A stretch of DNA of 64,000 nt, taken from an uncultured Alphaproteobacteria bacterium. Its GTDB lineage: Bacteria > Pseudomonadota > Alphaproteobacteria > Rs-D84. The translations under genes were made by a program, and so were the position numbers. How positions within the stretch are numbered: the first letter of the stretch is position 1; the number at the start of each line of letters is the position of its first letter. The notes beneath the pieces are model-generated. The model was not told where the DNA came from and searched no databases. It was given only the letters and a program-made list of their open reading frames with translations. Shown here one piece after another: positions 1 through 7,929 of the stretch. The stretch covers positions 1 to 64,000 of the forward strand of contig CAJGDG010000001.1 in assembly GCA_904502095.1 (NCBI GenBank), given 5' to 3'.

Positions 1-381
1 ACTTTGCCAAAGGCAAAAGATTTGCGCAGTGTTGTTGAAAAACTGATTACTCGCGCCAAGGTTGATACTGTTGCAAACCGTCGTTTGACAGCATCAGAAT
101 TGGGTAATTCTTCTGCTGCAACAGTTAAAAAGTTGTTCGATGTTTTGGGCAAACGTTATGCAAATCGTCCAGGCGGTTATACACGCGTTTTGAAAGCGGG
201 CTTCCGTTATGGTGATGCGGCGCCTATGGCAATTATCGAATTGGTTGATCGTGATGTAAATGCAAAAAAAGCGGTTGCACCAGTTGCAGAAGCCACAGCA
301 GAACCAGTTGCAGAAGAAGTTGCAGAAAAACCTGCTAAAAAAACAGCAGCAAAAAAAGCAACAAAAAAAGACGCTGAATAA
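1..381 (+). CDS. rplQ: 50S ribosomal protein L17 (5' truncated by window edge)
   Basis: Large-subunit ribosomal protein L17. The reading frame is open to base 1 and begins inside the conserved segment [20 protein letters not shown], which in complete L17 proteins follows about 40 residues of basic N-terminus. The true start therefore lies upstream of the window, and the TTG at base 4 is internal. The fold continues through [11 protein letters not shown] and a segment ending AIIELVD, both typical of L17. The C-terminus carries an extra Ala/Lys/Glu-rich tail of about 40 residues (repeated [12 protein letters not shown] units), as in some alphaproteobacterial L17s. It is probably the last gene of the alpha-operon (rpoA-rplQ), because a strong terminator follows. 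Confidence 0.95.
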   Translation, partial: TLPKAKDLRSVVEKLITRAKVDTVANRRLTASELGNSSAATVKKLFDVLGKRYANRPGGYTRVLKAGFRYGDAAPMAIIELVDRDVNAKKAVAPVAEATAEPVAEEVAEKPAKKTAAKKATKKDAE

Positions 382-399
382 AGTCTGAATATAATAAAA

Positions 400-425
400 A
401 AAACCCGCATCCGCGGGTTTTTTTA
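400..425 (+). terminator. Terminator after rplQ
   Basis: Hairpin AAACCCGC/GCGGGTTT with a four-base loop at 401-420, followed by a run of T. Intrinsic terminator of the upstream ribosomal operon. Confidence 0.9.
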
Positions 426-594
426 AAATTGTGTCACACTGCAGGTTTCTGTTGGGGGGGGCAGTCGGCACAGTATTTGTTCCCGAACAGCGGATTTTTT
501 GTAAAAAATCATAGCTTTTTGTGTGGGGGATAATTTTTTTCTTTTATGAATTATTAAAACATGATAGAATTGAATAAATTGGAAGGGATATTTT
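426..594 (+). promoter_or_regulatory. Leader of first giant Cys-rich gene, with G8 tract
   Basis: This region should hold the promoter of the gene at 595. It contains a run of eight G (454-461) and a short inverted repeat GATTTTTT/AAAAAATC (493-510). A possible -10 lies in the GATAGAAT-like sequence near 562-570. A ribosome site GGAAGGG lies 8 bases before the ATG. No convincing -35 was found. Long G-runs are rare in this AT-rich sequence, so the tract could be length-variable; that is inference. Confidence 0.4.
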
Positions 595-3500
595 ATGAAA
601 AAAGCTTTGTTTTTTGTGCTTGGGTTAACTGCTGTGTTGCTTGATGGGGGTGCGTTTGGGGCGTCTGTGGCGCGTCGTGGGCGGGCACCGGCGGGTGGTA
701 CGGCGGCGCAATCGTCTGCGCCGAAAACGACGGCTGCGCGTGCGGCGACCAATTCGCGTACTGCGCCAAAGACGGCAACAACCGCAACAAAAACAGGTGG
801 TCGGACAACTGCGGCGCGCAGTGGGGCGTCCGCATCGTCTGCGGCCCCCAAGGCGCCGGTTGTTTCAGCCCGTGCAGCTGCAACACAAAAGGTTATTGGT
901 ACAGGGACCAAGGTTGCAGGTGCGGCTAAAAATGTTGTTGTAAGTGAAGAGTGTCAGGCCAAGTTTGAGGGCTGTATGGACGCGTTTTGTATGGTTGATA
1001 ACGAAAGCGGCGGCAGATGCGTTTGCAGTGAAAGAAAGACAGAGTTGGATGCTATTTTGGCTGAAATTGAAAAGCTGGACGAACAATCATATCAAATGGC
1101 GACATTGGGTGTTGAAAAGCTGGAAATGGGCGCAGATGCTGATGCAGCAATTGCTGCGGCAAACGATGTTGCAAAGTCTTTACGCGATGGGTCGTCAGTT
1201 GAAGATGCAAAAAAGGCGCGAAAGGCATTGGATTTAAGCGCGTGGGATATTACGGGAATAGAAGAAGAGGAAGAAACTTTTGGTGGTGCTTCGTCTGTTG
1301 ATGGTATTGAAAACAAAGAGGGGGCAGAATTACAAAAAGCGGCATTGGCGTTGTGTAAGGCTCAGATTCCAGAATGCGAGAAAGATTTGAATATGTTGTC
1401 TTTAATGTATTCACAAAAAATTAAATCTGATTGCACAGCGTATGAAAACAGTTTAAAGCAAAAGAGATCACAGAGTGCCCAAAAATTGCAAACCGCGGAA
1501 CGCGCCCTGCGCGAGGCGGCATTAGAACAGTATCAAAATGCAAACAAATATGATTTGGGTCAATGTACAATCAAATTCCGCGAATGTATGCAGACAACTG
1601 CGGAATGTGGGAACGATTTTTCTAAGTGCGCGACGGTGTCGGCTATTGATAACACCAGCACCAGAAAAAGTACTTCTAATGCAACAAAAACATTTAAAAT
1701 AACAGGAACTGTGACTAATATAGAGATTTCAGCATCTACTTATGATACTTTAATCGCTAAAAAACCGTTGTGCGAAACAGTCACTAAACAGTGCACCAAG
1801 GTCGCATCCCAGGTCTGGGATACTTTCCTGAAAGAAGTTGCGCCACAGCTGAAAGCCGCTGAAATTATCGCAGAAGACAACGCAAGACAAAACTGTATCG
1901 GTAATATTTCTGATTGCTTCCAAAAAGCCTGTAAAGACCATATCGGACCAGAAGGTACTGATGAATCTTATGATTTGTGCTTGTCCAGACCAGAGGCTAT
2001 GTTAAATGTTTGTAAAGTGCCTTTGAATGCTTGTGGTATCGATGCTTCTTCTGAAAAAAATGCCGCTAAATCTGAAATCTGGGATTATGTAAAGGCTACT
2101 TTGGCTGCACTTAGAGTCGACGCTTGTACTAATGAAATCAAGGCGTGTTTGCAGGCCGAGGACGCGTGCGGTAAAGATTATTCAAACTGTATCGGATTGG
2201 ATACTGATTCTGTTATGAATATGTGCCATCGCGATAAATTAACCGCTTGTTATTCTTCCGCTTATGGTGAAGATACTCAGGCTCAAGAAGATTATATTTA
2301 TTCTGTTGCACAAGGTTTAATCCTAAATGTCGATAATGAAATGCTGGCTCAATGCCAAAAGGCTGCTAATGAAGCTATGATTAAAGTGTGTGGCAGTACA
2401 GAAAGCTGTGATGCAATGACAATCGCAGATGGTGTTGGCGCACATGCATTGGAATACAAGATATGTGAATATGCAGTAGGAACTGAAGGCGAATATGCTT
2501 TTTCAAATTGTAAACAAGACATGAATCTGATTATGGACGAGGATTTGTTAGGAACGGTTAAATATGAGCCCGGGGAGATGTTTGAAAATACATTAAATTT
2601 TGAAAATCGTTCTGATTATGAAGGTGATATAGAAAAACTGATTGAAGATGCATCAAAGGCGGTTAATGGGAATAAACGGAGTCGTTTGTATGCCGCAGCA
2701 AATAAATTAGAAGAATTAAAAGCATCGGAAGTTGGTAAGTTGAAACAGGACCCGTTGAAATTTAAATATAGAGCATATGAAGGTTATAAACTGTTTGCAG
2801 GTGTGTTGGATGGTGTTATTGCATGGAATAAAATAAATGTTTCAATGCAAGACGTTTGCCCGTATAAAATTCCAGCTGTGGATACAGATGGTAAAGAAGT
2901 AGAAGAAAAGCAAGAATCGTCTGGTGTTATGAAGTTGTGCATATCTGGTATTGAAGATGCGGCACTGACAGTGAATGCTGGTCAGAATGAGGCAACAAAA
3001 CAGGATCAAATCTTGTCAGATTTGGGTGCGTTAAAAAATTCTATTAATAATACAATATATGCGATTGAATCAGACCCAACTGTTCAATTCTGTATGACAG
3101 GTCGCAAGGTACAAGGACTGAAAATGGGCAAGGATGGTGCGGCTGAACGGACCGAGGCTCGCTTCCCAGGACTGATTGATTCAATGAAGGTAGTTATTGC
3201 ACAGTCTGCGGTACAAAAGGCCCAGGCAAACTATAATAAAAAGTATGCGGAATTAGATGAAAAATTGCGCAAGAATAATGTGGCATTGGCGGAACGTATT
3301 GCCAAGGTGCGAGAAGAACGAGAAAGCGCCGATAGAACAGAGATTGCTGCACGTTCTTGTTTGTCGATGGGGACAAATTCAACATTGCCAGTGCAAACAG
3401 GTACAGATAATGCAGAATTACAATCTGCCCAGGGTTATACTGCGACGAGCAAGAATGATGGGGCGGAATATCGTGAAGTTATTACAACAACGTTTAATCC

Positions 3501-3633
3501 AACAACGCTGGTTTGTAAGAAGTGTACAGTATCGCAAGATTGCGCAAAGCTAAAAAGGAAAAACAGCAAGAAAAATAAGCATTGTGTTGATTGGGAAGAC
3601 CCGGTTGAAAAATGTACAGAAACACAATTTTAA
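595..3633 (+). CDS. Giant secreted cysteine-rich protein, family member 1 (1012 aa)
   Basis: Function unknown. A Sec signal peptide (about residues 1-22, MKKALFFVLGLTAVLLDGG...) is followed by a low-complexity Ala/Thr/Arg/Ser linker to about residue 110. The rest is a long, mostly helical region with about 40 cysteines. Conserved blocks shared with the proteins at 3636, 18536, 21141 and 23290 are: CQAKFEGCMDAFC...RCVCS (about 118-140), NKYDLGQCTIKFRECM (about 317-332), RQNCIGNISDCFQKAC (about 430-446), and a paired-Cys block ending CGKDYSNCIGLD (about 510-535). A coiled coil precedes a C-terminal cysteine cluster CKKCTVSQDC...HCVDWEDP...C (about 973-1010). The start has a GGAAGGG ribosome site. 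The next gene begins 2 bases after the stop, so the two are co-transcribed. Disulfide-bonded periplasmic or surface location is inferred. Confidence 0.85.
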   Translation: MKKALFFVLGLTAVLLDGGAFGASVARRGRAPAGGTAAQSSAPKTTAARAATNSRTAPKTATTATKTGGRTTAARSGASASSAAPKAPVVSARAAATQKVIGTGTKVAGAAKNVVVSEECQAKFEGCMDAFCMVDNESGGRCVCSERKTELDAILAEIEKLDEQSYQMATLGVEKLEMGADADAAIAAANDVAKSLRDGSSVEDAKKARKALDLSAWDITGIEEEEETFGGASSVDGIENKEGAELQKAALALCKAQIPECEKDLNMLSLMYSQKIKSDCTAYENSLKQKRSQSAQKLQTAERALREAALEQYQNANKYDLGQCTIKFRECMQTTAECGNDFSKCATVSAIDNTSTRKSTSNATKTFKITGTVTNIEISASTYDTLIAKKPLCETVTKQCTKVASQVWDTFLKEVAPQLKAAEIIAEDNARQNCIGNISDCFQKACKDHIGPEGTDESYDLCLSRPEAMLNVCKVPLNACGIDASSEKNAAKSEIWDYVKATLAALRVDACTNEIKACLQAEDACGKDYSNCIGLDTDSVMNMCHRDKLTACYSSAYGEDTQAQEDYIYSVAQGLILNVDNEMLAQCQKAANEAMIKVCGSTESCDAMTIADGVGAHALEYKICEYAVGTEGEYAFSNCKQDMNLIMDEDLLGTVKYEPGEMFENTLNFENRSDYEGDIEKLIEDASKAVNGNKRSRLYAAANKLEELKASEVGKLKQDPLKFKYRAYEGYKLFAGVLDGVIAWNKINVSMQDVCPYKIPAVDTDGKEVEEKQESSGVMKLCISGIEDAALTVNAGQNEATKQDQILSDLGALKNSINNTIYAIESDPTVQFCMTGRKVQGLKMGKDGAAERTEARFPGLIDSMKVVIAQSAVQKAQANYNKKYAELDEKLRKNNVALAERIAKVREERESADRTEIAARSCLSMGTNSTLPVQTGTDNAELQSAQGYTATSKNDGAEYREVITTTFNPTTLVCKKCTVSQDCAKLKRKNSKKNKHCVDWEDPVEKCTETQF
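702..923 (+). repeat. 222-bp near-identical tract, copy 1
   Basis: Direct repeat of 3728-3949 at a constant offset of 3026 bases, with three mismatches (714, 827, 829) and no gaps. It encodes the low-complexity linker of the two adjacent giant proteins. Flanking coding sequence is much more diverged, which points to recent gene conversion or local duplication. Confidence 0.95.
1535..1611 (+). repeat. 77-bp near-identical tract, copy 1
   Basis: Matches 4459-4535 with a single mismatch (C versus T in CGCGAA/CGTGAA). It encodes the NKYDLGQCTIKFRECM block. This is a second island of nucleotide identity between otherwise diverged neighbours. Confidence 0.9.
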
Positions 3634-3635
3634 TA

Positions 3636-6533
3636 ATGCGTGTTATTGGTAAATGTTTTTTAATTGTTTTGGCTGTTTGCACCGTCTGGATTGACGGTGC
3701 ATTTTGTGCAACTGTACGACGGGGTGGGGCGGCGCAATCATCTGCGCCGAAAACGACGGCTGCGCGTGCGGCGACCAATTCGCGTACTGCGCCAAAGACG
3801 GCAACAACCGCAACAAAAACAGGTGGTCGGACAACTGCGGCGCGCAGTGGGGTGCCCGCATCGTCTGCGGCCCCCAAGGCGCCGGTTGTTTCAGCCCGTG
3901 CAGCTGCAACACAAAAGGTTATTGGTACAGGGACCAAGGTTGCAGGTGCAACAGAAAATACTGCTGTGGGGTCCGATTGTCAAAATTTGTATAATGCATG
4001 TATGGATGCGTTTTGCATTGTTGATAATGTTGATGGCGGCAGATGCGCATGCAGTGATAAATATAAATCATTTGAAGCATTGTTAACCCAGGTTGATGAT
4101 TTGAACAATCAAGCGTATAAAATATCGACTGTTGGGATGGAATCAGTTGAATCTGTTGTCACAAAAGACGCTGCGTTGCAAGTTGGTAAAATTTCTAATT
4201 TGCAAAAAACAGATTTACAAAAAGCGTGGGAAAACGGCGATGTTGGTGGTGCCTTGCGCAAAACGGCAATTGATGCCTGTGCGGCAAAATTGCCACAATG
4301 TGCGAACGAATTGACCATTTTATCGGGGATGTATTCCGGAAAAATAAATGGCGATTGTGTTGCGTATGAAAACAGTATAAAAAAGTTGCTGGCTGATGCA
4401 AAAGCGCGTTTGAATCAGGCCGAAGTAGATTTGCGCTCGTCCGCGCTGGATGTGGCAAAAAATGCAAACAAATATGATTTGGGTCAATGTACAATCAAAT
4501 TCCGTGAATGTATGCAGACAACTGCGGAATGTGGGGCTGATTTTACGGGGTGTGTTGATACGACCGAGCAAACAAAATCCAGAATCAAAAAAACACAGGC
4601 CGAAGAAATTTTTGTTATTCCAAACACAACCGCAAAATTAACGATATCGAAATCAATGTATGATTTATTGATGGCTAAATCAGTTGTTTGTTCGTCTGTA
4701 TTGGATAATTGCGTTGCCGTTCGTGATTCTGTTTTTGATGCTTTTCTGCGCGAATCAGCGCCATTGTTGACAATTGCAGAAAATTTGGCGGAATCAAATG
4801 CACGCCAAAATTGTATTACCAAGGTTTCTGACTGTTTTCAAAATGCCTGCCGTGATAACATAGGCCCTGATGATAAAGATGCGTCTTATGATGCGTGTTT
4901 GACGCGTCCTGAAACAATGTTGTCCTTTTGTAAAGTCGAATTGGACGCGTGTGGTGTTGATACCAGTTCCGCAGCCCAGGCAAAAAAGTCTGAAATATGG
5001 GATTATGTTTTGGCCAAGTTGGCTGCGTTAAAGGTTGATGCCTGTACCGAAGATTTAAAAGATTGCTTAACAGATGAAAGCAGATGTGGCGCAGATTATT
5101 CGAATTGCGTGGGATTAAGCACAGAACAAATTATCAGGATGTGTCCGTATGACAAATTGACAGGCTGCAAAAATGTGTATGATAACGAATTGACTTCGGA
5201 CCAGGTATACGAAAATTTGACCAATGTTGTCCAGGGTATAATATTAAATATTGACAACGAGTTGCTGGCGGTTTGTCAGGCGGCGGTCGATAACGCGGCG
5301 GTTCGTGCGTGTGGTGAAAATCTAGATTGTGGAAATTTGATAAATTTGGATACCATTGGCACAACATCGCTGGATTATAAAATATGCGCGTACCAGACAG
5401 TGGGCCAAGATGTCGCGTTTACAGACTATTGTCATCGTGATGTTTCATTGATTCCGGATTCGCATCTGGGACGGGTAGAGGGATCGACCACAGGTGAATT
5501 GGGACCGGTTGTTCCGTATGCGGCGTTGTTAGATGTTCCTATTTTCTGGGAATCTATCAGTGTTGGGCTGGATGGAAAATTTGTTGGTATTGATAATTAC
5601 TTGTCAAAGTTGGAAGAAAGAAAAATTGTTATTACAGATGCACAAAAAGAACGTTTGATGAACGAGCTGAATACATTTAAATCTGGATTGGATAATGTAA
5701 TTCAGATAATTGAAAATGATACAGATGTTGATGCGTGCATGAACGGAAAAAAATTACAGGGGTATGGTTCAAAGAAAATTGCACGATTCCCAAATATTAC
5801 GCAAAGCACGCGTATGTTAATTGCAGGGAAAATGTTGAACCGGGCCAAGGAAAATTATTATGCAAAATATGATGAATATAATACGCGTCAATTAAAAGAT
5901 TATATCGCCATTACTGAACGTCAGGTGAAAATCAGGGGTGAAAATTTCAAAGATAAACATCGTGAATTGGCGCGGCAAAGTTGTGTCAGTTTGGCAGAAA
6001 TGTCTGCTATGCCTAAAACGAAAGAACCACCGTCTAGTGTGCTTGGTGGAATATTGATAGGAATCATTTTGGCGGCGGCGGTTGTTGCTACATGTGTAAT
6101 GACATTTGGAGCGGGTGCTGTTGCTTGGGCGGAACTTGGTGTGGCGATGGCGGCTAATTTGGCTGTTTCACAAATAAGTGGGATAGCTGCTGCTGGTATT
6201 GCTGGGGCTGTGGCTGTTGCGACTGGTGGTGCCGCGGGCGTTGTTGCAGCGGGATTGGCGATAAATGATGCGGTTCAGGGCAAAGATGTGTATATTAAAT
6301 CTTCTGAGTCAACAGGAACTACACAAGAGACAACAAACACTGGGTCGCACAGTATAAAACATTGGAATTACAAGGAAGACATTACAACTATATTTAATCC
6401 AATTGATTTAACATGTGAAAAATGTGTTGTTTCAACCCACTGTAAAAAAACCAAGGCACCAATGTTTGGGGATCAGTATTGTTTGGAATGGGAAGAATCT
6501 TTGCCAAAAAGATGCACCACAATTGAGTTTTAG
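3636..6533 (+). CDS. Giant secreted cysteine-rich protein, family member 2 (965 aa)
   Basis: Tandem paralogue of the preceding gene. I start it at the ATG at 3636, two bases after the upstream stop, because it gives a clean signal peptide (MRVIGKCFLIVLAVCTVWID..., cleavage near AFCA). An in-frame ATG at 3612 would overlap the upstream gene and spoil the leader. No clear ribosome site is visible, so translational coupling is likely. Blocks match member 1: CQNLYNACMDAFC...RCACS (about 114-137), NKYDLGQCTIKFRECM, RQNCITKVSDCFQNAC, CGADYSNCVGLS, and a C-terminal CEKCVVSTHC cluster. It differs by a Gly/Ala-rich hydrophobic stretch (about 800-880, starting VLGGILIGIILAAAVVATC) that could insert in or pass a membrane. 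No enzyme motif is seen. Confidence 0.85.
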   Translation: MRVIGKCFLIVLAVCTVWIDGAFCATVRRGGAAQSSAPKTTAARAATNSRTAPKTATTATKTGGRTTAARSGVPASSAAPKAPVVSARAAATQKVIGTGTKVAGATENTAVGSDCQNLYNACMDAFCIVDNVDGGRCACSDKYKSFEALLTQVDDLNNQAYKISTVGMESVESVVTKDAALQVGKISNLQKTDLQKAWENGDVGGALRKTAIDACAAKLPQCANELTILSGMYSGKINGDCVAYENSIKKLLADAKARLNQAEVDLRSSALDVAKNANKYDLGQCTIKFRECMQTTAECGADFTGCVDTTEQTKSRIKKTQAEEIFVIPNTTAKLTISKSMYDLLMAKSVVCSSVLDNCVAVRDSVFDAFLRESAPLLTIAENLAESNARQNCITKVSDCFQNACRDNIGPDDKDASYDACLTRPETMLSFCKVELDACGVDTSSAAQAKKSEIWDYVLAKLAALKVDACTEDLKDCLTDESRCGADYSNCVGLSTEQIIRMCPYDKLTGCKNVYDNELTSDQVYENLTNVVQGIILNIDNELLAVCQAAVDNAAVRACGENLDCGNLINLDTIGTTSLDYKICAYQTVGQDVAFTDYCHRDVSLIPDSHLGRVEGSTTGELGPVVPYAALLDVPIFWESISVGLDGKFVGIDNYLSKLEERKIVITDAQKERLMNELNTFKSGLDNVIQIIENDTDVDACMNGKKLQGYGSKKIARFPNITQSTRMLIAGKMLNRAKENYYAKYDEYNTRQLKDYIAITERQVKIRGENFKDKHRELARQSCVSLAEMSAMPKTKEPPSSVLGGILIGIILAAAVVATCVMTFGAGAVAWAELGVAMAANLAVSQISGIAAAGIAGAVAVATGGAAGVVAAGLAINDAVQGKDVYIKSSESTGTTQETTNTGSHSIKHWNYKEDITTIFNPIDLTCEKCVVSTHCKKTKAPMFGDQYCLEWEESLPKRCTTIEF
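3728..3949 (+). repeat. 222-bp near-identical tract, copy 2
   Basis: Second copy of 702-923 (three mismatches), encoding the linker after the signal peptide of member 2. Confidence 0.95.
4459..4535 (+). repeat. 77-bp near-identical tract, copy 2
   Basis: Second copy of 1535-1611 (one mismatch), covering the NKYDLGQC...FRECM block. Confidence 0.9.
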
Positions 6534-6543
6534 CATATAAAAT

Positions 6544-6611
6544 GGCGGCTTTCGTTATCGCCGGGAAAGCGGCCCCAGAATGACAATTTTTTTTGTTAAA
6601 AAAAATTGTCA
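6544..6611. repeat. Compound palindromes at start of repeat cluster
   Basis: Two inverted repeats lie side by side after the giant-gene pair. The first is an imperfect stem (6544-6553 with 6565-6574, GGCGGCTTTC/GAAAGCGGCC, one mismatch). The second is a perfect 14-bp inverted repeat at 6581-6594 / 6598-6611 (TGACAATTTTTTTT, loop GTT), which could also terminate transcription. The TGACA ends match the borders of the downstream repeat units. Confidence 0.75.
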
Positions 6612-6716
6612 TCCTGGTACTTGATACCAGGACCCAGGTTATTAATGCAAATTTGTGTTCGCGTTGCGAACATAGACCTAGGTTCCACGGTCAAGCCGTG
6701 GAATGACAGAGTTTTT
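6607..6716 (+). repeat. 110-bp palindromic repeat unit, copy 1
   Basis: Identical to 6817-6926 (offset 210). It contains the palindrome CCTGGTA-CTTGA-TACCAGG, a TTCGCG/CGCGAA-type dyad (GTTCGCGTTGCGAAC) and the hairpin TTCCACGG-TCAAG-CCGTGGAA, bordered by TGTCA and TGACA. Non-coding. It resembles in style the palindromic intergenic elements of Rickettsia and Wolbachia (from general knowledge). Confidence 0.9.
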
Positions 6717-6725
6717 TGTTTGTTT

Positions 6726-6786
6726 ACCTAGGTTCCACAGGTCACCCGTGGAATGACAGAGTTTTTAAGTTTTTTTACAAAAAAAA
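6726..6786 (+). repeat. Partial repeat unit between the two full copies
   Basis: A diverged half-unit with hairpin TTCCAC(A)GG...CCGTGGAA, then GACAGAGTTTTTAAG and a T/A-rich tail. It matches the 3' end of copy 2 and its downstream flank (6886-6945). Confidence 0.8.
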
Positions 6787-6816
6787 TTTTAAAACTATAT
6801 ATGTAAAGTTCTCATC

Positions 6817-6926
6817 TGTCATCCTGGTACTTGATACCAGGACCCAGGTTATTAATGCAAATTTGTGTTCGCGTTGCGAACATAGACCTAGGTTCCACGG
6901 TCAAGCCGTGGAATGACAGAGTTTTT
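6817..6926 (+). repeat. 110-bp palindromic repeat unit, copy 2
   Basis: Identical to 6607-6716. The cluster 6544-6945 fills the 434-base gap between the giant gene pair and the next gene. I see no coding sequence in it. Confidence 0.9.
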
Positions 6927-6967
6927 AAGTTTTTTTACAAAAAATTTTTTAATTTAAATTTGTGATG

Positions 6968-7228
6968 TTATTTTTTGCTTTTCTTTTTATCGGTTTTGGC
7001 GCCCAATATTTGAATTTGCATTTTTAAGATGATGTTTTCTTTTTCTTTGATTTGTTCCAGTAATCGTTCGTTTTCACTGCGCAATTTTGCCAATTCTTGA
7101 CGGCTGATTGTCGTTTCACGGGTTATTTGACGGGTGCGTTTGCGATTTAAAAAAAATGCAAATGTCGCGCCAATAACTGCGCCAATTGTTGCGCTGATTA
7201 CATCAAAAAGTGTGTCAACTAATGCCAT
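6968..7228 (-). CDS. Small membrane-anchored coiled-coil protein (86 aa)
   Basis: Unknown function. One N-terminal membrane segment with glycines (about residues 8-27, ISATIGAVIGATFAFFL) is followed by a basic stretch (NRKRTRQITRE). A heptad-like coiled coil (ELAKLRSENERLLEQIKEKE) and a lysine-rich tail follow. The start is placed at ATG 7228 (MALVDTLF); an upstream in-frame GTG at 7237 is less likely. No strong ribosome site is seen. It lies downstream of the HAD phosphatase on the same strand (35-base gap) and may be co-transcribed with it. Confidence 0.6.
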   Translation of the reverse strand: MALVDTLFDVISATIGAVIGATFAFFLNRKRTRQITRETTISRQELAKLRSENERLLEQIKEKENIILKMQIQILGAKTDKKKSKK

Positions 7229-7263
7229 GTGACACACTGTATCAATTTATAATGATGGTTGCA

Positions 7264-7866
7264 TCAGGCTTGTTTTCTTAGGCCTGTTTTAGCATCAATC
7301 CAAACCTGTTCAGCGGCGATTTCCATCATTGGCATATCGGCCGCGCTGTCCGAATAAGCGCGAACAACATTTGGAATTATTTTGTTTTCTTTGGCCCATT
7401 CGTCCATAATGCGAACTTTGTTCGCACCCCAACATAAAAATTCATATTTCCATGGGCGTGATTTATCCATGCGGGAACAAAATACCGCGTCAAATTTCAT
7501 ATCGCGCACCAGGGCTGGCAACAGATAGTCGGGTGATGCAGATATCATTAATACACGGCGGCCGGCGTCACGTTCGCTTTGTACGCGTTCTTTGGCCCAG
7601 CCGAAACGGTTTAATTTGTGTTGCTTGATAAAACCAGCACTGTATTTTTTAACCATTTTTGGTGTCATAAAGCGACGCATATTTTCACGCCACCAAATTC
7701 CGCCAGGATTAAATTTGCGACAAATGGCACAAACGCCAATCAACGGCAAAAACAGCCACGGACGAATGCTGCGACGCATACAATATTTTGCAAATTCAAC
7801 ATTTGAATCAAATGCAGATAATGTGCCGTCGAAGTCAAATAAAACAACATCGGTTTTTGTCAGCAT
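7264..7866 (-). CDS. HAD-IB family phosphatase (SerB-like fold)
   Basis: Haloacid-dehalogenase superfamily hydrolase, probably a phosphomonoesterase of subfamily IB. Motif I is LFDFDGTLSAFDS (residues 9-21, with the nucleophile and acid Asp pair). Motif II is the Ser of MISASPDYLLPAL (about 107-119). Motif III/IV is represented by a Lys-containing region and AYSDSAADMPMME (about 170-182). At 200 aa it fits the HAD-IB hydrolases related to phosphoserine phosphatase, with a helical cap after motif I. The exact substrate cannot be told. A ribosome site AAAGGGG precedes the ATG. No pathway partners are adjacent. Confidence 0.85.
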   Translation of the reverse strand: MLTKTDVVLFDFDGTLSAFDSNVEFAKYCMRRSIRPWLFLPLIGVCAICRKFNPGGIWWRENMRRFMTPKMVKKYSAGFIKQHKLNRFGWAKERVQSERDAGRRVLMISASPDYLLPALVRDMKFDAVFCSRMDKSRPWKYEFLCWGANKVRIMDEWAKENKIIPNVVRAYSDSAADMPMMEIAAEQVWIDAKTGLRKQA

Positions 7867-7929
7867 AAATATACCCCTTTACAAGTTGAAAAAATTATAT
7901 GGTACAAATGTTGTCCGCGCAAGTGATTA

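Noticed and set aside
423..937. Minus-strand ORF opposite the start of the first giant gene
   Set aside because: It mirrors the GC-rich linker repeat; a similar ORF appears opposite the second copy at 3494-3937 for the same reason.
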